This document shows positions 48,310 to 56,908 of a stretch of DNA of 64,000 nucleotides, in pieces; position 1 is the stretch's first letter, and each line of letters opens with the position of its first letter. The notes below the pieces were generated by a model that searched no databases, was not told the origin of the DNA, and saw only the letters and a program-made list of their open reading frames with translations. The stretch lies in contig CAVONB010000001.1 of assembly GCA_963697205.1 (NCBI GenBank), positions 111,685 through 175,684 of the forward strand. Reading direction: 5' to 3'. This stretch comes from CAVONB01 sp963697205. Its GTDB lineage: Bacteria; Pseudomonadota; Alphaproteobacteria; Rhizobiales; Hyphomicrobiaceae. A program made the translations under genes and the position numbers.

Positions 48310-48984
48310 ATGTATCGCGTTGTCATGTGTCTGGTCGTGGCCACCGCAGTTTCGGGCTGCGGACTTGGGCGGCAATCGCTGTCGCTGAATTATGCCGATG
48401 ACGCGTCTTCGACCGCGTCGATCTCCAAACCATCAAGAAAATCGAGCGCCGGGGCGCTGGGTGGCGAGCCTGCAGCCGACCGCGCCGCCAAGGCGAACAC
48501 GCAGGTCGCCCGGCTTGACGACCGCGCGCCGATCGGCACGTTTGAGAAGGCGCCGCGGGGCTCGCTGGCTGATCGCGACTATACTGGGACGCGTCTCGAT
48601 CCGGAGAAGGCGCGCGACATCATCAACACCTATCGTCGCGACAAGGGGCTCAAGCCTCTGAAACTCAATGCCTTGCTGACCGAGGCGGCGAAGGCGCACT
48701 CGCGGGACCTGGCGAAGTGGGACCGGATCTCGCACTTCGGCTCCGACGGTTCCAATCCTTGGGATCGGGTGAAGCGCGCCGGCTACAACGCGCGGCTTGC
48801 TGCGGAGAACGTGGGGACCGGGCAGATCGATCTGGCCGAGGTCATCAAGGGGTGGCAGCAAAGCCCCGGCCACAACAAGAACCTGCTGCTGCGGGACGCC
48901 GAGCACATGGGCATCGCCCTGGTTCAAGATCCCAAGACGGAATTCAAGACCTTCTGGACGTTGGTGCTCGGCACGTCGATGTAG
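48310..48984 (+). CDS. CAP-domain (SCP-like) lipoprotein
   Basis: 224 residues from the ATG at 48310. The start is hydrophobic with a lipobox VSGC near residue 16, so the protein should be lipid-anchored after processing. A Ser/Ala/Lys-rich linker follows. The CAP domain starts at LDPEKARDIINTYRRDKGLKPLKL and shows AAKAHSRDLAKWDRISHFGSDG, the histidine-containing motif, AAENVGTG and WQQSPGHNKNLL, the second conserved motif. Bacterial CAP proteins are extracytoplasmic with roles in envelope or sterol/lipid binding; the ligand is unknown. Confidence 0.88.
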   Translation: MYRVVMCLVVATAVSGCGLGRQSLSLNYADDASSTASISKPSRKSSAGALGGEPAADRAAKANTQVARLDDRAPIGTFEKAPRGSLADRDYTGTRLDPEKARDIINTYRRDKGLKPLKLNALLTEAAKAHSRDLAKWDRISHFGSDGSNPWDRVKRAGYNARLAAENVGTGQIDLAEVIKGWQQSPGHNKNLLLRDAEHMGIALVQDPKTEFKTFWTLVLGTSM

Positions 48985-49049
48985 GACGTGCTCGCGCCGG
49001 CAATCGCTGATAACCGCTGGCGCCGTCGGGCGGGCGGCGGTCGCCCGCG

Positions 49050-50486
49050 TCAGTGCGCGCGCGCGGCGCGCAGGTGGGCCCAGATGCCGATCTCGATGCC
49101 GAGGCAGCGGCGTGCGGCCAACCAATTGAGGACTGCGGCCAGCACCATGGCAATGGCGCCGCCCAGGGCCGCGCCCATCAGGCCGAGAGCGGGAACCAGA
49201 GCGAAGCAGAGGCCGACATTGGCGGCGGCGGCCACCAGGTAGATGCCCGCCGAGACGCGCTGGGCGCCCGACATGCGCAAGAGATACTCTCCGGGGCCGA
49301 CGGCGGAGCGGGCGAGATAGCCGACGACCAGCACGAACATCGCAGGATAGCCGGCGGTGAAGGCGGGACCGAACAGCCAGAGCAGCGGCTTTCCGAGCGC
49401 GAGGATGGCGATGGCGCCGGCTAGCGAGGGCCAGAACGTCCAGTGCACGGCGTCGCGGACGGCTGCGTTCATGGCCGCGGGATCGTCGAGCGCCTTGGCG
49501 GCAGCGAAGCGGCGGGACATGGCGCTGCCGACGGCATACTGAACGTAGAGGATCAGGCTCATCGTCTTGGCAGCGGCGAAGTAGATGCCGACGTCGGTTG
49601 CGCTCAGGAAGTGCGAGACGGCGATCACGTCGGCGGTCTGCATGGCGATCTCGCAGCCGGTAATGACCATCAGGGGCGCCGACAACGATAGCCAGCGGCG
49701 CCATTCGGTCCGGCGCGGTCCCGGGGCGATCTCGGCGGCGAACGCGCGACCCAGGGCGAGCATCTGGACGAGGGCGGTCAGCCAGGTGGCGAAGATGGCG
49801 GCGGCGGCGGCGGTGGTCGCCGTCATCGGCAGGCCGCCGAGATGTGCGGCGATCATGACCGCCAGCACGAGTGCCGGGCGCAGGATGTAGGGTGGGATAA
49901 GGCCGAGGCCGATCCAGCCTCGGCCGCGGCCGATGCCGTCCTGGACGTCGGTGACGGCGTACATGGGGATGCAGACGAAGGCCAGAAAAGCCGGTAACAC
50001 GTAAGCGTTGTCGATGGCGTCGCCGAGCAGCCATAGGCCGGCGCCGCCCAGTAGCGCGACGAGTGTGCCGATGCCGAATGCCCACTGCCGGCTGGCGCGC
50101 AGGACGCCGCGCAGGGCGGTCTCGTCACCGTGCGCGCGATACTCGGCGATGAGACGGATGATCGCGTGGTTGAGGCCGAAGCAGGACAGCCCGCCGAGCA
50201 CCAGCACCCAGGTCCAGACCACCACGTATACGCCGTAGGCTTCCGAACCGATCCAGCGCGCCATCGCGGCCTGCGACAGATAGAGGAGGCCGGCGCTGCC
50301 GACGCGGATCGCGAACGCGCCCATCGCAGCACGCTGTGCGGCGGCTCGAGGTTCCGTCGCCCGCAGCCATGTGAGCGCGCTTTCGCGCAGGGTGATAAGG
50401 TCGCGGATGCGGCGGAGCGTCCGGTTTGTACCGGCGGCTGCGGCAACGGCGCCTTCGGGCATCACGATGTGGGCTGTCTGGTCCAT
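49050..50486 (-). CDS. Polysaccharide flippase (MOP/Wzx-like membrane protein)
   Basis: 478 residues from the ATG at 50486; a longer form would start from TTG. About 12 to 14 membrane segments cover the length: the first near SAGLLYLSQAAMARWIGS, then ETALRGVLR, GLGLIPPYILRPALVLAV, DVGIYFAAAKTMSLILYVQYAVGS and others. The pattern fits oligosaccharide flippases of the MOP superfamily (Wzx/PST). It would move lipid-linked sugars across the inner membrane, though no glycosyltransferase cluster adjoins. The C-terminus is basic. Confidence 0.9.
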   Translation of the reverse strand: MDQTAHIVMPEGAVAAAAGTNRTLRRIRDLITLRESALTWLRATEPRAAAQRAAMGAFAIRVGSAGLLYLSQAAMARWIGSEAYGVYVVVWTWVLVLGGLSCFGLNHAIIRLIAEYRAHGDETALRGVLRASRQWAFGIGTLVALLGGAGLWLLGDAIDNAYVLPAFLAFVCIPMYAVTDVQDGIGRGRGWIGLGLIPPYILRPALVLAVMIAAHLGGLPMTATTAAAAAIFATWLTALVQMLALGRAFAAEIAPGPRRTEWRRWLSLSAPLMVITGCEIAMQTADVIAVSHFLSATDVGIYFAAAKTMSLILYVQYAVGSAMSRRFAAAKALDDPAAMNAAVRDAVHWTFWPSLAGAIAILALGKPLLWLFGPAFTAGYPAMFVLVVGYLARSAVGPGEYLLRMSGAQRVSAGIYLVAAAANVGLCFALVPALGLMGAALGGAIAMVLAAVLNWLAARRCLGIEIGIWAHLRAARAH

Positions 50487-50554
50487 TTGCGCGGTCAGCC
50501 GTTGCTCCAGTGGGTGCGGTCGCGCATCAGTCAGCGCGGCGCGCAAGGGCTGTC

Positions 50555-50806
50555 TCAGTAGTGGGCATCGCGCACTTGGAGGCGCTGGCGTTCACGCCGG
50601 CGGACCACCTCGGCAACGCCACCCCAGGCCCAGGAGCGGCCTGCGTCGCCGCGTTGGCCGTGGAAGGTGGCAAAAAACTCCGCGACGTCGGCTGCCCATT
50701 GGCCGTGTCGCCCCTCGAGCACGGCAGCCATGGCCAGCACCTGTCCAGGTGTCGGCGTCGCATCCTCGTCGGGGTGCCAATCTGACGACATTTCGTTCCG
50801 TCTCAT
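50555..50806 (-). CDS. Small hypothetical protein
   Basis: 83 residues if started at the ATG at 50806 (MRRNEMSSDWHPDEDATPTPG); a start at 50791 is also possible. The sequence is coherent and helical (LAMAAVLEGRHGQWAADVAEFFATFHGQRGD, then WGGVAEVVRRRERQRLQVRDAHY). A much longer open frame runs upstream on the same strand but is low-complexity and antisense-like, so only the 3' part is accepted. No family is recognised. Confidence 0.5.
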   Translation of the reverse strand: MRRNEMSSDWHPDEDATPTPGQVLAMAAVLEGRHGQWAADVAEFFATFHGQRGDAGRSWAWGGVAEVVRRRERQRLQVRDAHY

Positions 50807-51052
50807 GTGTGAATTCGGTCCGGTCGGTTGCGTGATCAGGATCTCGCCGGATGAAAAGCAAGATCGAAGCCAGTTGAGGCGGGGGGCACGTGCGGCGTGA
50901 CGCGCCGGGTTGGGGGGCGCCGACCGGTCCTGTTCAAGGTGGAAACGGATGCGCGGCGTCCGGCAATCGGTTAATGGTAAAGGATCGGAGTGTCGGGGTG
51001 TGGGTCGGCGCGCGGGGACGTCCGGTTTTCGGCCGGTCACAGGAGATCGACG

Positions 51053-51310
51053 ATGCGCATTGTCCGGGAGGTGGCTGGCTGGCGGGTCCGGTGGGTGCTC
51101 GCGGGTGTCGCGCTGACCCTGTTGCCGTTGGCCGCCGGCGCTCAGACCGCTCAACCGGGACTGGGTGGGCCACTCCCACCGGCGGTGGCCGAGCCTGCGC
51201 CGCCGCCCGGGATCACGGTGGTTCCGGGCGCGCCGGCTCCCGCGCAGGAGGCCCCGGCGCAAGGCGGCGGGTGTCCTTATCGGCCGGGACAGCTGGAGCT
51301 CATCACGTAG
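51053..51310 (+). CDS. Small secreted proline-rich protein
   Basis: 85 residues; the ATG at 51053 has an AGGAG site seven bases upstream. An N-terminal signal sequence (VRWVLAGVALTLLPLAAGAQ) is followed by a proline/alanine-rich mature part with one cysteine, ending CPYRPGQLELIT. No family or function is recognised. It is convergent with the carboxypeptidase gene, whose stop lies 77 bases away. Confidence 0.55.
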   Translation: MRIVREVAGWRVRWVLAGVALTLLPLAAGAQTAQPGLGGPLPPAVAEPAPPPGITVVPGAPAPAQEAPAQGGGCPYRPGQLELIT

Positions 51311-51386
51311 ACATCTTGCCGGCGTCGCGTGTTCGCGCGTCACATGGGGCCGGCACCGGCCGCGCCTGACGTCCAGCGTCTGGCGA

Positions 51387-52529
51387 CTATTGCGTGCGGC
51401 CTGCCGCGTTGCCAGGCGCTGAGGCCTGGGCCTGGGCATCTGTCGCGCGCCTTGCGCTCGCCTGGGGCTTCTTGACGGGTTTGGGGACGCTTGCCGGCGG
51501 GGCGGTTTTGCCGACGGAGCCGGTCTCGCTAACGCCCGCGGTGCCCGCCTTCGCCTTCTTGGCAATGCGGGTGGCCTTTGCCTTGGCGCGGGCCTTGGCC
51601 ACGGTTGCCGCACGCGGGCCCCGCCGCTTGCCGTTGCAGGAGAAGTTCTTCACCTCATCGCGGACATTGGCCGGATCGCCACTGACGGCGGCGGGCTGCA
51701 GCGTATCGAGCGTGGTCGTATTGAACAGCTGCTTCCAGCCGAAGCTCTGATAGCCGTGCTCGAGCAGGCTTGCAGCGCGCAGATTGCGATCGTTGCCAGA
51801 CGCCTCGCCCAGCACGACCGCCATCAGGCGGCGCCCGTCGCGGGTCGCGGTGGCCACAACGTTGTAGCCGGAGTCGCAGATGAAGCCGGTCTTGAGGCCG
51901 TCGGCGCCTTCGAACGTGCGCAGCAGCGTGTTGTGGCTGGCCAACCGGCGCTTGCCGAGCCGCATGTCCGGCATGGACCAGTAATGGGCATGCTCGGGAT
52001 AGTCGCGCATGACGGCGCGCGCCAGGCGCGCCAGGTCGCGTGCGGTCGTGACCTGCTCGGGGTTGGGCAGGCCGTTGGGGTTGACGAAGCGCGAGCGCGT
52101 CATGCCCAGCCGCCTAGCGGTGGCGTTCATCATGTCGGCGAAGCCGGCCTCGCTGCCGCCGATGGCCTCTGCGAGCATGACCGCGACGTCGTTGGCCGAC
52201 TTGATGATCAGCGCCTTCAGCGCCGTTTCCACGCCCATCTCGGCGCCGACCGGCAAGCCGACCTTGCTGGGAGCTTGCTGGCTGGCGATCTCGCTGTAGG
52301 GGATCTTCGTCTCGAGCGTCAGCTTGCCCGACTTCAGGGCGGCGAACGTCAGGTAGGCCGTCATGATCTTGGTCAGTGAGGCGGGATGCCAAAGCGCATC
52401 CTGGTCCTCGGCGTAAAGGACCTTTCCGCTGTCGGCGTCGAGCAGCAGCGCTGGCCCCGCCTTGGCCGACGGTGGCGCAAGCACGGCGAGGGAGGCGATG
52501 ATGCTGACAATTCCGGCGGCCACGCGCAT
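51387..52529 (-). CDS. D-alanyl-D-alanine carboxypeptidase (penicillin-binding, DacA/DacF-like)
   Basis: 380 residues from the ATG at 52529. A signal peptide ends near PSAKA. The three active-site motifs of serine DD-peptidases are in order: SLTK (about 51-54), SAN (111-113) and KTG (213-215). It trims the terminal D-Ala from peptidoglycan stem peptides in the periplasm. The last 70 residues are a lysine/alanine-rich tail (KARAKAKATRIAKKAKAG...), in place of the usual amphipathic anchor, which is unusual. The longer open frame upstream is not needed. Confidence 0.93.
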   Translation of the reverse strand: MRVAAGIVSIIASLAVLAPPSAKAGPALLLDADSGKVLYAEDQDALWHPASLTKIMTAYLTFAALKSGKLTLETKIPYSEIASQQAPSKVGLPVGAEMGVETALKALIIKSANDVAVMLAEAIGGSEAGFADMMNATARRLGMTRSRFVNPNGLPNPEQVTTARDLARLARAVMRDYPEHAHYWSMPDMRLGKRRLASHNTLLRTFEGADGLKTGFICDSGYNVVATATRDGRRLMAVVLGEASGNDRNLRAASLLEHGYQSFGWKQLFNTTTLDTLQPAAVSGDPANVRDEVKNFSCNGKRRGPRAATVAKARAKAKATRIAKKAKAGTAGVSETGSVGKTAPPASVPKPVKKPQASARRATDAQAQASAPGNAAGRTQ

Positions 52530-52741
52530 GCAATACCCCCGCGGAGAGAGCACCGCCCTTTGCGGCACCCGCGAAAATCTTTTGCCCGACTAGCATATTC
52601 GGGACGGAGGGGACAGGTCGGTGCGGCTGAAATTCGCGCTCCGGCAGCAAGTTAGGCCGAGCGGGGCGCTTCTGCCACAGGCCACGGCGCGGCGGGGCGA
52701 GCCGATCGGGTCGCCGCTGTCGAAGATCGAGATCGCCGGTT

Positions 52742-52827
52742 TGGTGCCTCAGGAGGGACTCGAACCCCCACACCCTTGCGAGTAGCAGATTTTGAGTCTG
52801 CCGCGTCTACCGTTCCGCCACTGAGGC
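52742..52827 (-). tRNA. tRNA-Leu (CAA anticodon)
   Basis: On the minus strand, GCCTCAG at the 5' end pairs with CTGAGGC before an encoded CCA. The anticodon stem GCAGA/TCTGC encloses CTCAAAA, so the anticodon is CAA (reads TTG). A long variable arm and GGTTCGAGTCC in the T arm are present. Length 86 with CCA. Confidence 0.95.
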
Positions 52828-52901
52828 CTTCGTTGGGCGGCGCGCATCATAGAGGGGGCCGACGCGCCGTCAACGGCGTCGCTGGGTGGGTGGCTTGGGC
52901 G

Positions 52902-52978
52902 CTAGTGTTCCTTGTGTCGCAGACATTTGCTCGAAAGCGCGCCGCACGGGGAGGCAGATGTCTGAGACGGAACACTAG
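52902..52978. repeat. Palindromic repeat element, variant B copy 2
   Basis: Outer arms CTAGTGTTCC (52902-52911) and GGAACACTAG (52969-52978). The inner arms GTGTCGCAGACAT and ATGTCTGAGAC pair with one mismatch. The core matches the copy at 20254-20324 at about 63 of 71 bases. It lies 75 bases from tRNA-Leu(CAA). Confidence 0.8.
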
Positions 52979-53194
52979 CGGATGGCCGCACCAGCCGCGC
53001 TTCCGGGTGGCGGGGGTGCCTGGCTGGCGGGGGCGGCGGACGGTCGGTCATGTGGCGATTGGATATCTAATTGTCGAATAGAAACATATCGAAATGGCAT
53101 TTTGTTTAAGTTCTTGTTGAGCCTTTCGTCCCATCCTGAGCCGTGACCCGTCGAGTTCGGGTTTGCAGTGTGTGGGAATGCAAGGGTGTGTGTC

Positions 53195-54055
53195 ATGGCG
53201 TACGGTCAGGGCGTCCTGGACGACGAGCGGGAGGCGGAAGTCTCGATGCTGGCTTCGGCGGTGGCGGCTCTCGAGGTTCGCCAGCGGACGTTGATGCGGC
53301 AACTCAATGCGCTCCAGTCCGAGATCGCGGCGCTGACGGCGGTTGCGGAAGATGCCGGCGCGGCAATCGTTTCGGGCGGGACCGCGCCGGTTGCGCGCGG
53401 GGCGGCGGATGCTGCGGCATCGGCGTCATCGGCGGTCTTTATCGCGCATGATCCCACGACGATCGCGCACGCGGTGGCCGCGGCGGTGGTCAGCAGCGAG
53501 CGTCTGACGCTGATCCGGGGGCTGACACCGGACGACGCGGCGCGCCTGAACACTCTCGGCATCGATTGTTTCGCGGATCTTGCGTCCTTGACGCAAGATG
53601 ACGTGGCCGAGATCGGCCGCGTGATCGGGGATCGTCGGCGCGTTTCCCGCGAGGGATGGATCGAGCAGGCTGCCATGCTCGCAGCCGGTGTCGACACGGC
53701 CTATGCGCGCGCGCGTCGTCTCGGTGCGGAGCCGGACGGACGTGCGGCGACCTCCGCTTCGTTGTGGTCGCAGACGTTGCCGCCGGTCGGCGATGGGGTG
53801 ATCGTGCTTACGGAGGCGCGTAACAAGCGCGCGCGGCGGCGCGGCGTATCGGTTTCGATCGTTCCGGGTGTGCGCTGGGCCGCTGCTGTCGTGGCGGCGG
53901 TTGTGACGCTCGGCGTGCCGTTCGGCGGCGCGGGGCCGGCCGGCCGGCTCGCAGCGCTCTCCGCTGTCGGTACGCCTTGCCTGACGCCGGCATTTGGCGA
54001 ACTCCCTCTCCTGGCCCGGTGTCTTTTTCGGCCGATCCTGGCGCAGGGGCGCTGA
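53195..54055 (+). CDS. Membrane protein with coiled coil and helix-hairpin-helix-like domain
   Basis: 286 residues from the ATG at 53195. Residues about 15-50 form a heptad-like helix (ASAVAALEVRQRTLMRQLNALQSEIAALTAVAED). Around 110-165, SERLTLIRGLTPDDAARLNTLGIDCFADLASLTQDDVAEIGRVIG has the pattern of a helix-hairpin-helix / DUF4332-type domain. A membrane segment is at about GVRWAAAVVAAVVTLGVPFGG. Such domains occur in flagellar or ribosomal small proteins and in DNA-binding proteins; no firm family is assigned. It sits between the two leucine tRNAs. Confidence 0.7.
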   Translation: MAYGQGVLDDEREAEVSMLASAVAALEVRQRTLMRQLNALQSEIAALTAVAEDAGAAIVSGGTAPVARGAADAAASASSAVFIAHDPTTIAHAVAAAVVSSERLTLIRGLTPDDAARLNTLGIDCFADLASLTQDDVAEIGRVIGDRRRVSREGWIEQAAMLAAGVDTAYARARRLGAEPDGRAATSASLWSQTLPPVGDGVIVLTEARNKRARRRGVSVSIVPGVRWAAAVVAAVVTLGVPFGGAGPAGRLAALSAVGTPCLTPAFGELPLLARCLFRPILAQGR

Positions 54056-54525
54056 GAGATCATCGGAGCCACCCCCGGGGGTCTGCGGCTTCGGTTGGAA
54101 CGCCACCGCCTTGCTGCCCGGCGTCCGGCGCAGTGTGTCCGGGCCACCTTTTGGCCGGCCGACCGTGGTGTCCATCACGCCGGACGAGCCCGCTGCGTGA
54201 CGGCTCGGGCGCGCTTGCACGGCTTGGCGGTCAGCTGGGAACTCCCCTGGCCGCGAGGGGTGCGGGTGCGCTTTACGGGATCGGCGTTTGCGCGTAACCG
54301 TCCAGCGTCGGGGCGGGGTCGGTTGCGCCGTGCGGGGGTGGTGGTTCTGTTGCGGCTGCGGCGCTGGTCGCGCGCCATGCCGTCGTTTTGGTGCCGTGTG
54401 CGGCCGTAGGCCTGTTCCGAGAACGCTCGTCAGCGATCCTCGCGGTTTGGCGGCGGGCTTCAGGTGGCGGGTTGACGGGCTGCGCTGGCGAACCGGTGCG
54501 GGCAACATCAGATGGAATCGATGCA
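54056..54525. other. Intergenic region before tRNA-Leu(TAA)
   Basis: 470 bases from the previous gene stop to the tRNA start. High GC, no convincing ORF or terminator. It is the ordinary chromosomal side of the island boundary. Confidence 0.4.
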
Positions 54526-54612
54526 GCGGACGTGGTGGAACTGGTAGACACACAGGACTTAAAATCCTGAGATGGCAACATCGTGCGGGTTCGACTCCCG
54601 CCGTCCGCACCA
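54526..54612 (+). tRNA. tRNA-Leu (TAA anticodon)
   Basis: The 5' GCGGACG pairs with CGTCCGC before an encoded ACCA end. The anticodon stem CAGGA/TCCTG encloses CTTAAAA, so the anticodon is TAA (reads TTA). A long variable arm and GGGTTCGACTCCC T arm are present. Length 87 with CCA. An island of foreign character begins directly after its 3' end, a common integration position. Confidence 0.95.
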
Positions 54613-54716
54613 ATGGTTTAATAGCTTTTCTTCAGTCTTACGAGTTCCTCCAATGTCTCTCCAGTGTCTCATTTGAGCGGCTTGAGTGATGGACGCGAAT
54701 CGCCAATTGTCTTTGT

Positions 54717-55268
54717 ATGCGCACCAAGCCCTACACTCGCAAGGAAGCGGCCGATCAACTCAACATCTCTCTGCGGCAGCTAGACCGTCACATTGCGGCG
54801 GGCGAATTGCAGAAGGTGCGCACATCGGCTCGGCGCACTGGGATTACCCAAGAGAGCCTTCGAGCCTATCTTGCCGAACTGAATAAGACCGACGCTGATG
54901 CCCCTGCCGATGTCGCCGAGGTCAAAGCCGTCTACTCCGCCGTCGCCAAACTCCTAAGCAAAGTACTTGGCCGCACAGTGGCGATATCGGAAGTGCACTT
55001 GGGTGTTGCTGCAACAGAAAATGAGATTGATCAGAAGCAGGCAGCAATGCCGCAGTTCTCCAATCCGCTGGAGGACGCTTTCGCCTCATTGGACGGAGAA
55101 CAAGCGCTGGTGGTGGCAGCGGGGCTCCTACCCGCGCTGCTTCCGCTGTTGGCCGATTGCTTCACGCCTGAAACTGCAAATGATCCGAAGCGCATCAAGG
55201 CAGAAGCGATCAGGATCGTAGCGGAAGCCCTCGCGCAGCCCCGGCAATCGGGCTCCGCCATCAACTAG
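54717..55268 (+). CDS. Excisionase-like HTH protein of the island
   Basis: 183 residues from the ATG at 54717. The N-terminus RTKPYTRKEAADQLNISLRQLDRHIAAGELQKVRT is a MerR/Xis-type winged helix-turn-helix (helix_turn_helix_17-like). The middle is acidic and helical. The C-terminal half (EDAFASLDGEQALVVAAGLLPALLPLLADCF) is hydrophobic but broken by charged residues. It is the first gene past the tRNA, a usual position for an excisionase, and its stop overlaps that of the convergent membrane gene by eight bases. Confidence 0.75.
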   Translation: MRTKPYTRKEAADQLNISLRQLDRHIAAGELQKVRTSARRTGITQESLRAYLAELNKTDADAPADVAEVKAVYSAVAKLLSKVLGRTVAISEVHLGVAATENEIDQKQAAMPQFSNPLEDAFASLDGEQALVVAAGLLPALLPLLADCFTPETANDPKRIKAEAIRIVAEALAQPRQSGSAIN

Positions 55269-56332
55269 ACAGTTCAAGTCGGCTTCCCTCCCGGCTAGCC
55301 ACCAACCGCACGCGCGGGTCAGTCTCGACCACGTTCCGCAGCGTCGTTACGGGCAAGCCCAGCTGGCGGGCGATGTTCCGCTGAGAGCCCACAAGCGCGC
55401 CACTCTTCAGGCGCTCGATGATGGCCGTGTTCCGCCCGTAAATGCGGCGGTTCCGACTGCTTTCCGCCTCATCCGGAACAGGCGGCGGAACTGGCTGTGA
55501 CCAGCCATGACCGCCCGGAACAACGGGTAAGGCTCGACCCGAACGCGCCAACGCCAGAGCGAGGCCGCCGAGCAGTTCTGTGACGATCACGAGCAGCACG
55601 ATGAGGGCATCAGCCACTGTTCCAGCCTCAACCGGAACGCCGAGCCTAGACAGCAAGCGGGAAATGGCGGCTGCGTCGCTGTTTGCCTGTCGAGACACCC
55701 TCAATGCCGCAAGGGCTTCCGTCGTTTGTTCGATGGCCGCCCCTAGCCGGTCGCGCTTCTGAGCAATGGCTAGTTCAGTTTTCAGCGGAGTCACGCGCTC
55801 AATGCAGACAGCGCGTAGCCGGGACGAGGCCACCCAACCTTCGCAGTCGCGCAGACGTTTATCGGTTAGCACCGACGCCAGTTCGGCAGCTACGGCCTCA
55901 GTTGGCCGACCGGGGGGCGCGGCAGCCAAGTCGGCCGCGAGTTCGGGCGTAGCGGGCCTCAAGACGCTTCAGATCGCCCGTCGCCTTAATCTCGCTACGC
56001 ACGGCTGCCTCACGCGCCACGCTAGCTGCCCCCAGCGCCCCCGAAACCGCGAAGGGAGTAGAGACGGCAATCATGGCGGCGGCAGCGAGCGCGTGAGCTA
56101 CGTTTCGGTGTCGAATGGCCTCAAGTAAGATCTTTGGGGCCAACAGGCAGCCAAGCGCTGACGATATGCCGACAGCCGACCCGAGTACGCCAGCGCGGTC
56201 GTAACCGTAGGTTGCGCCCGTGTAGAGGGCAGCACCGCCTGCGAGGGTTGCAATTGCGATAAGGGCATACGAGGAAGCGCGGCCAATATCGGCCGCTGGC
56301 GCGCCGTTGGCGCGCGTGATAGTCGCTTGCAT
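55261..56332 (-). pseudogene. Island membrane protein with C-terminal HTH-like region, frameshifted
   Basis: From the ATG at 56332, the protein has at least three membrane segments in the first 100 residues (YALIAIATLAGGAALYTG, VLGSAVGISSALGCLLAP, VAHALAAAAMIAVSTPFAVSGA). A coiled-coil region follows (AVRSEIKATGDLKRLEARYA). A one-base frame change near 55950 then continues with RPATPELAADLAAAPPG..., another membrane segment (VADALIVLLVIVTELLGGLALAL) and a C-terminal GSQRNIARQLGLPVTTLRNVVE helix-turn-helix-like stretch. Total about 355 residues. Proteins of this layout are found in plasmids and phage-satellite-like islands; function unknown. Confidence 0.65.
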
Positions 56333-56664
56333 GGGCTTTCATCCTGGTAACGACAGGTTGATGGTCAAGCGGCCTGTAGCTGTTGGTAGCAGCTACGGGC
56401 TGCGCATATTAGTTAGCACAAATCTCCAGATCGTGAGTTAACGGCAATCGAATTGCATTGCTCGACAGTTTAACTTTGCCTTCTACTGCGCTCGCACAAG
56501 TAAACCGTAGCATTTAGCACGACACGGAAAGCGCGCAAAACAATACAAACCGAGCATGGTATTCCAATATTATTGGCCAAATTCTATATTTCTGGGAAAT
56601 TCACACCTCTTATAAATCATACAATCCCTAATCTCACCCTTGCCTTCAACAGAGGGAGAGAGCA
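56333..56664. other. AT-rich intergenic region
   Basis: Distinctly AT-rich for this genome (for example CCAATATTATTGG and TTCTATATTTCTGG around 56560-56600). It holds possible promoters for the small rightward gene at 56665 and the leftward membrane gene. A replication or transfer origin could also be AT-rich like this, but no iterons were seen. Confidence 0.4.
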
Positions 56665-56908
56665 ATGCTTGCCAGCATCGAAAGGTCAGCAATCGCCGTT
56701 CACATCGAGGGCGGCGTTGTTCAAAGGGTGCGCACGTCGGACGCACGGCTTGTTTTGAGCTTGGGACGGCCTGCGAAGTCGCCGCCAGCGCAGGTTCGCT
56801 CAACTATCCAAGCAAGAGACAGACGACGCGCTGAGCTACAAGGCCGACATCGAAGCCGCTATTGCCGAGCTGACCGACATGCTGGCCAAAGCCACGGCCC
56901 GGCTCTGA
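56665..56908 (+). pseudogene. Small island protein, frameshifted
   Basis: A GGGAGAGAG ribosome site precedes the ATG at 56665. The product starts MLASIERSAIAVHIEGGVVQRVRTSDARLVL, continues in a second frame (ELGTACEVAASAGSLNY) and ends in a third with SKQETDDALSYKADIEAAIAELTDMLAKATARL and stop at 56906-56908. All three parts read as protein, so two single-base shifts are inferred. About 80 residues, no family recognised. It overlaps the end of the leftward helicase gene by about 70 bases. Confidence 0.5.

Noticed and set aside
53195..54525. Leucine tRNA pair as a duplicated operon
   Set aside because: The two tRNAs differ in anticodon, body sequence and strand; they are not a recent duplication.
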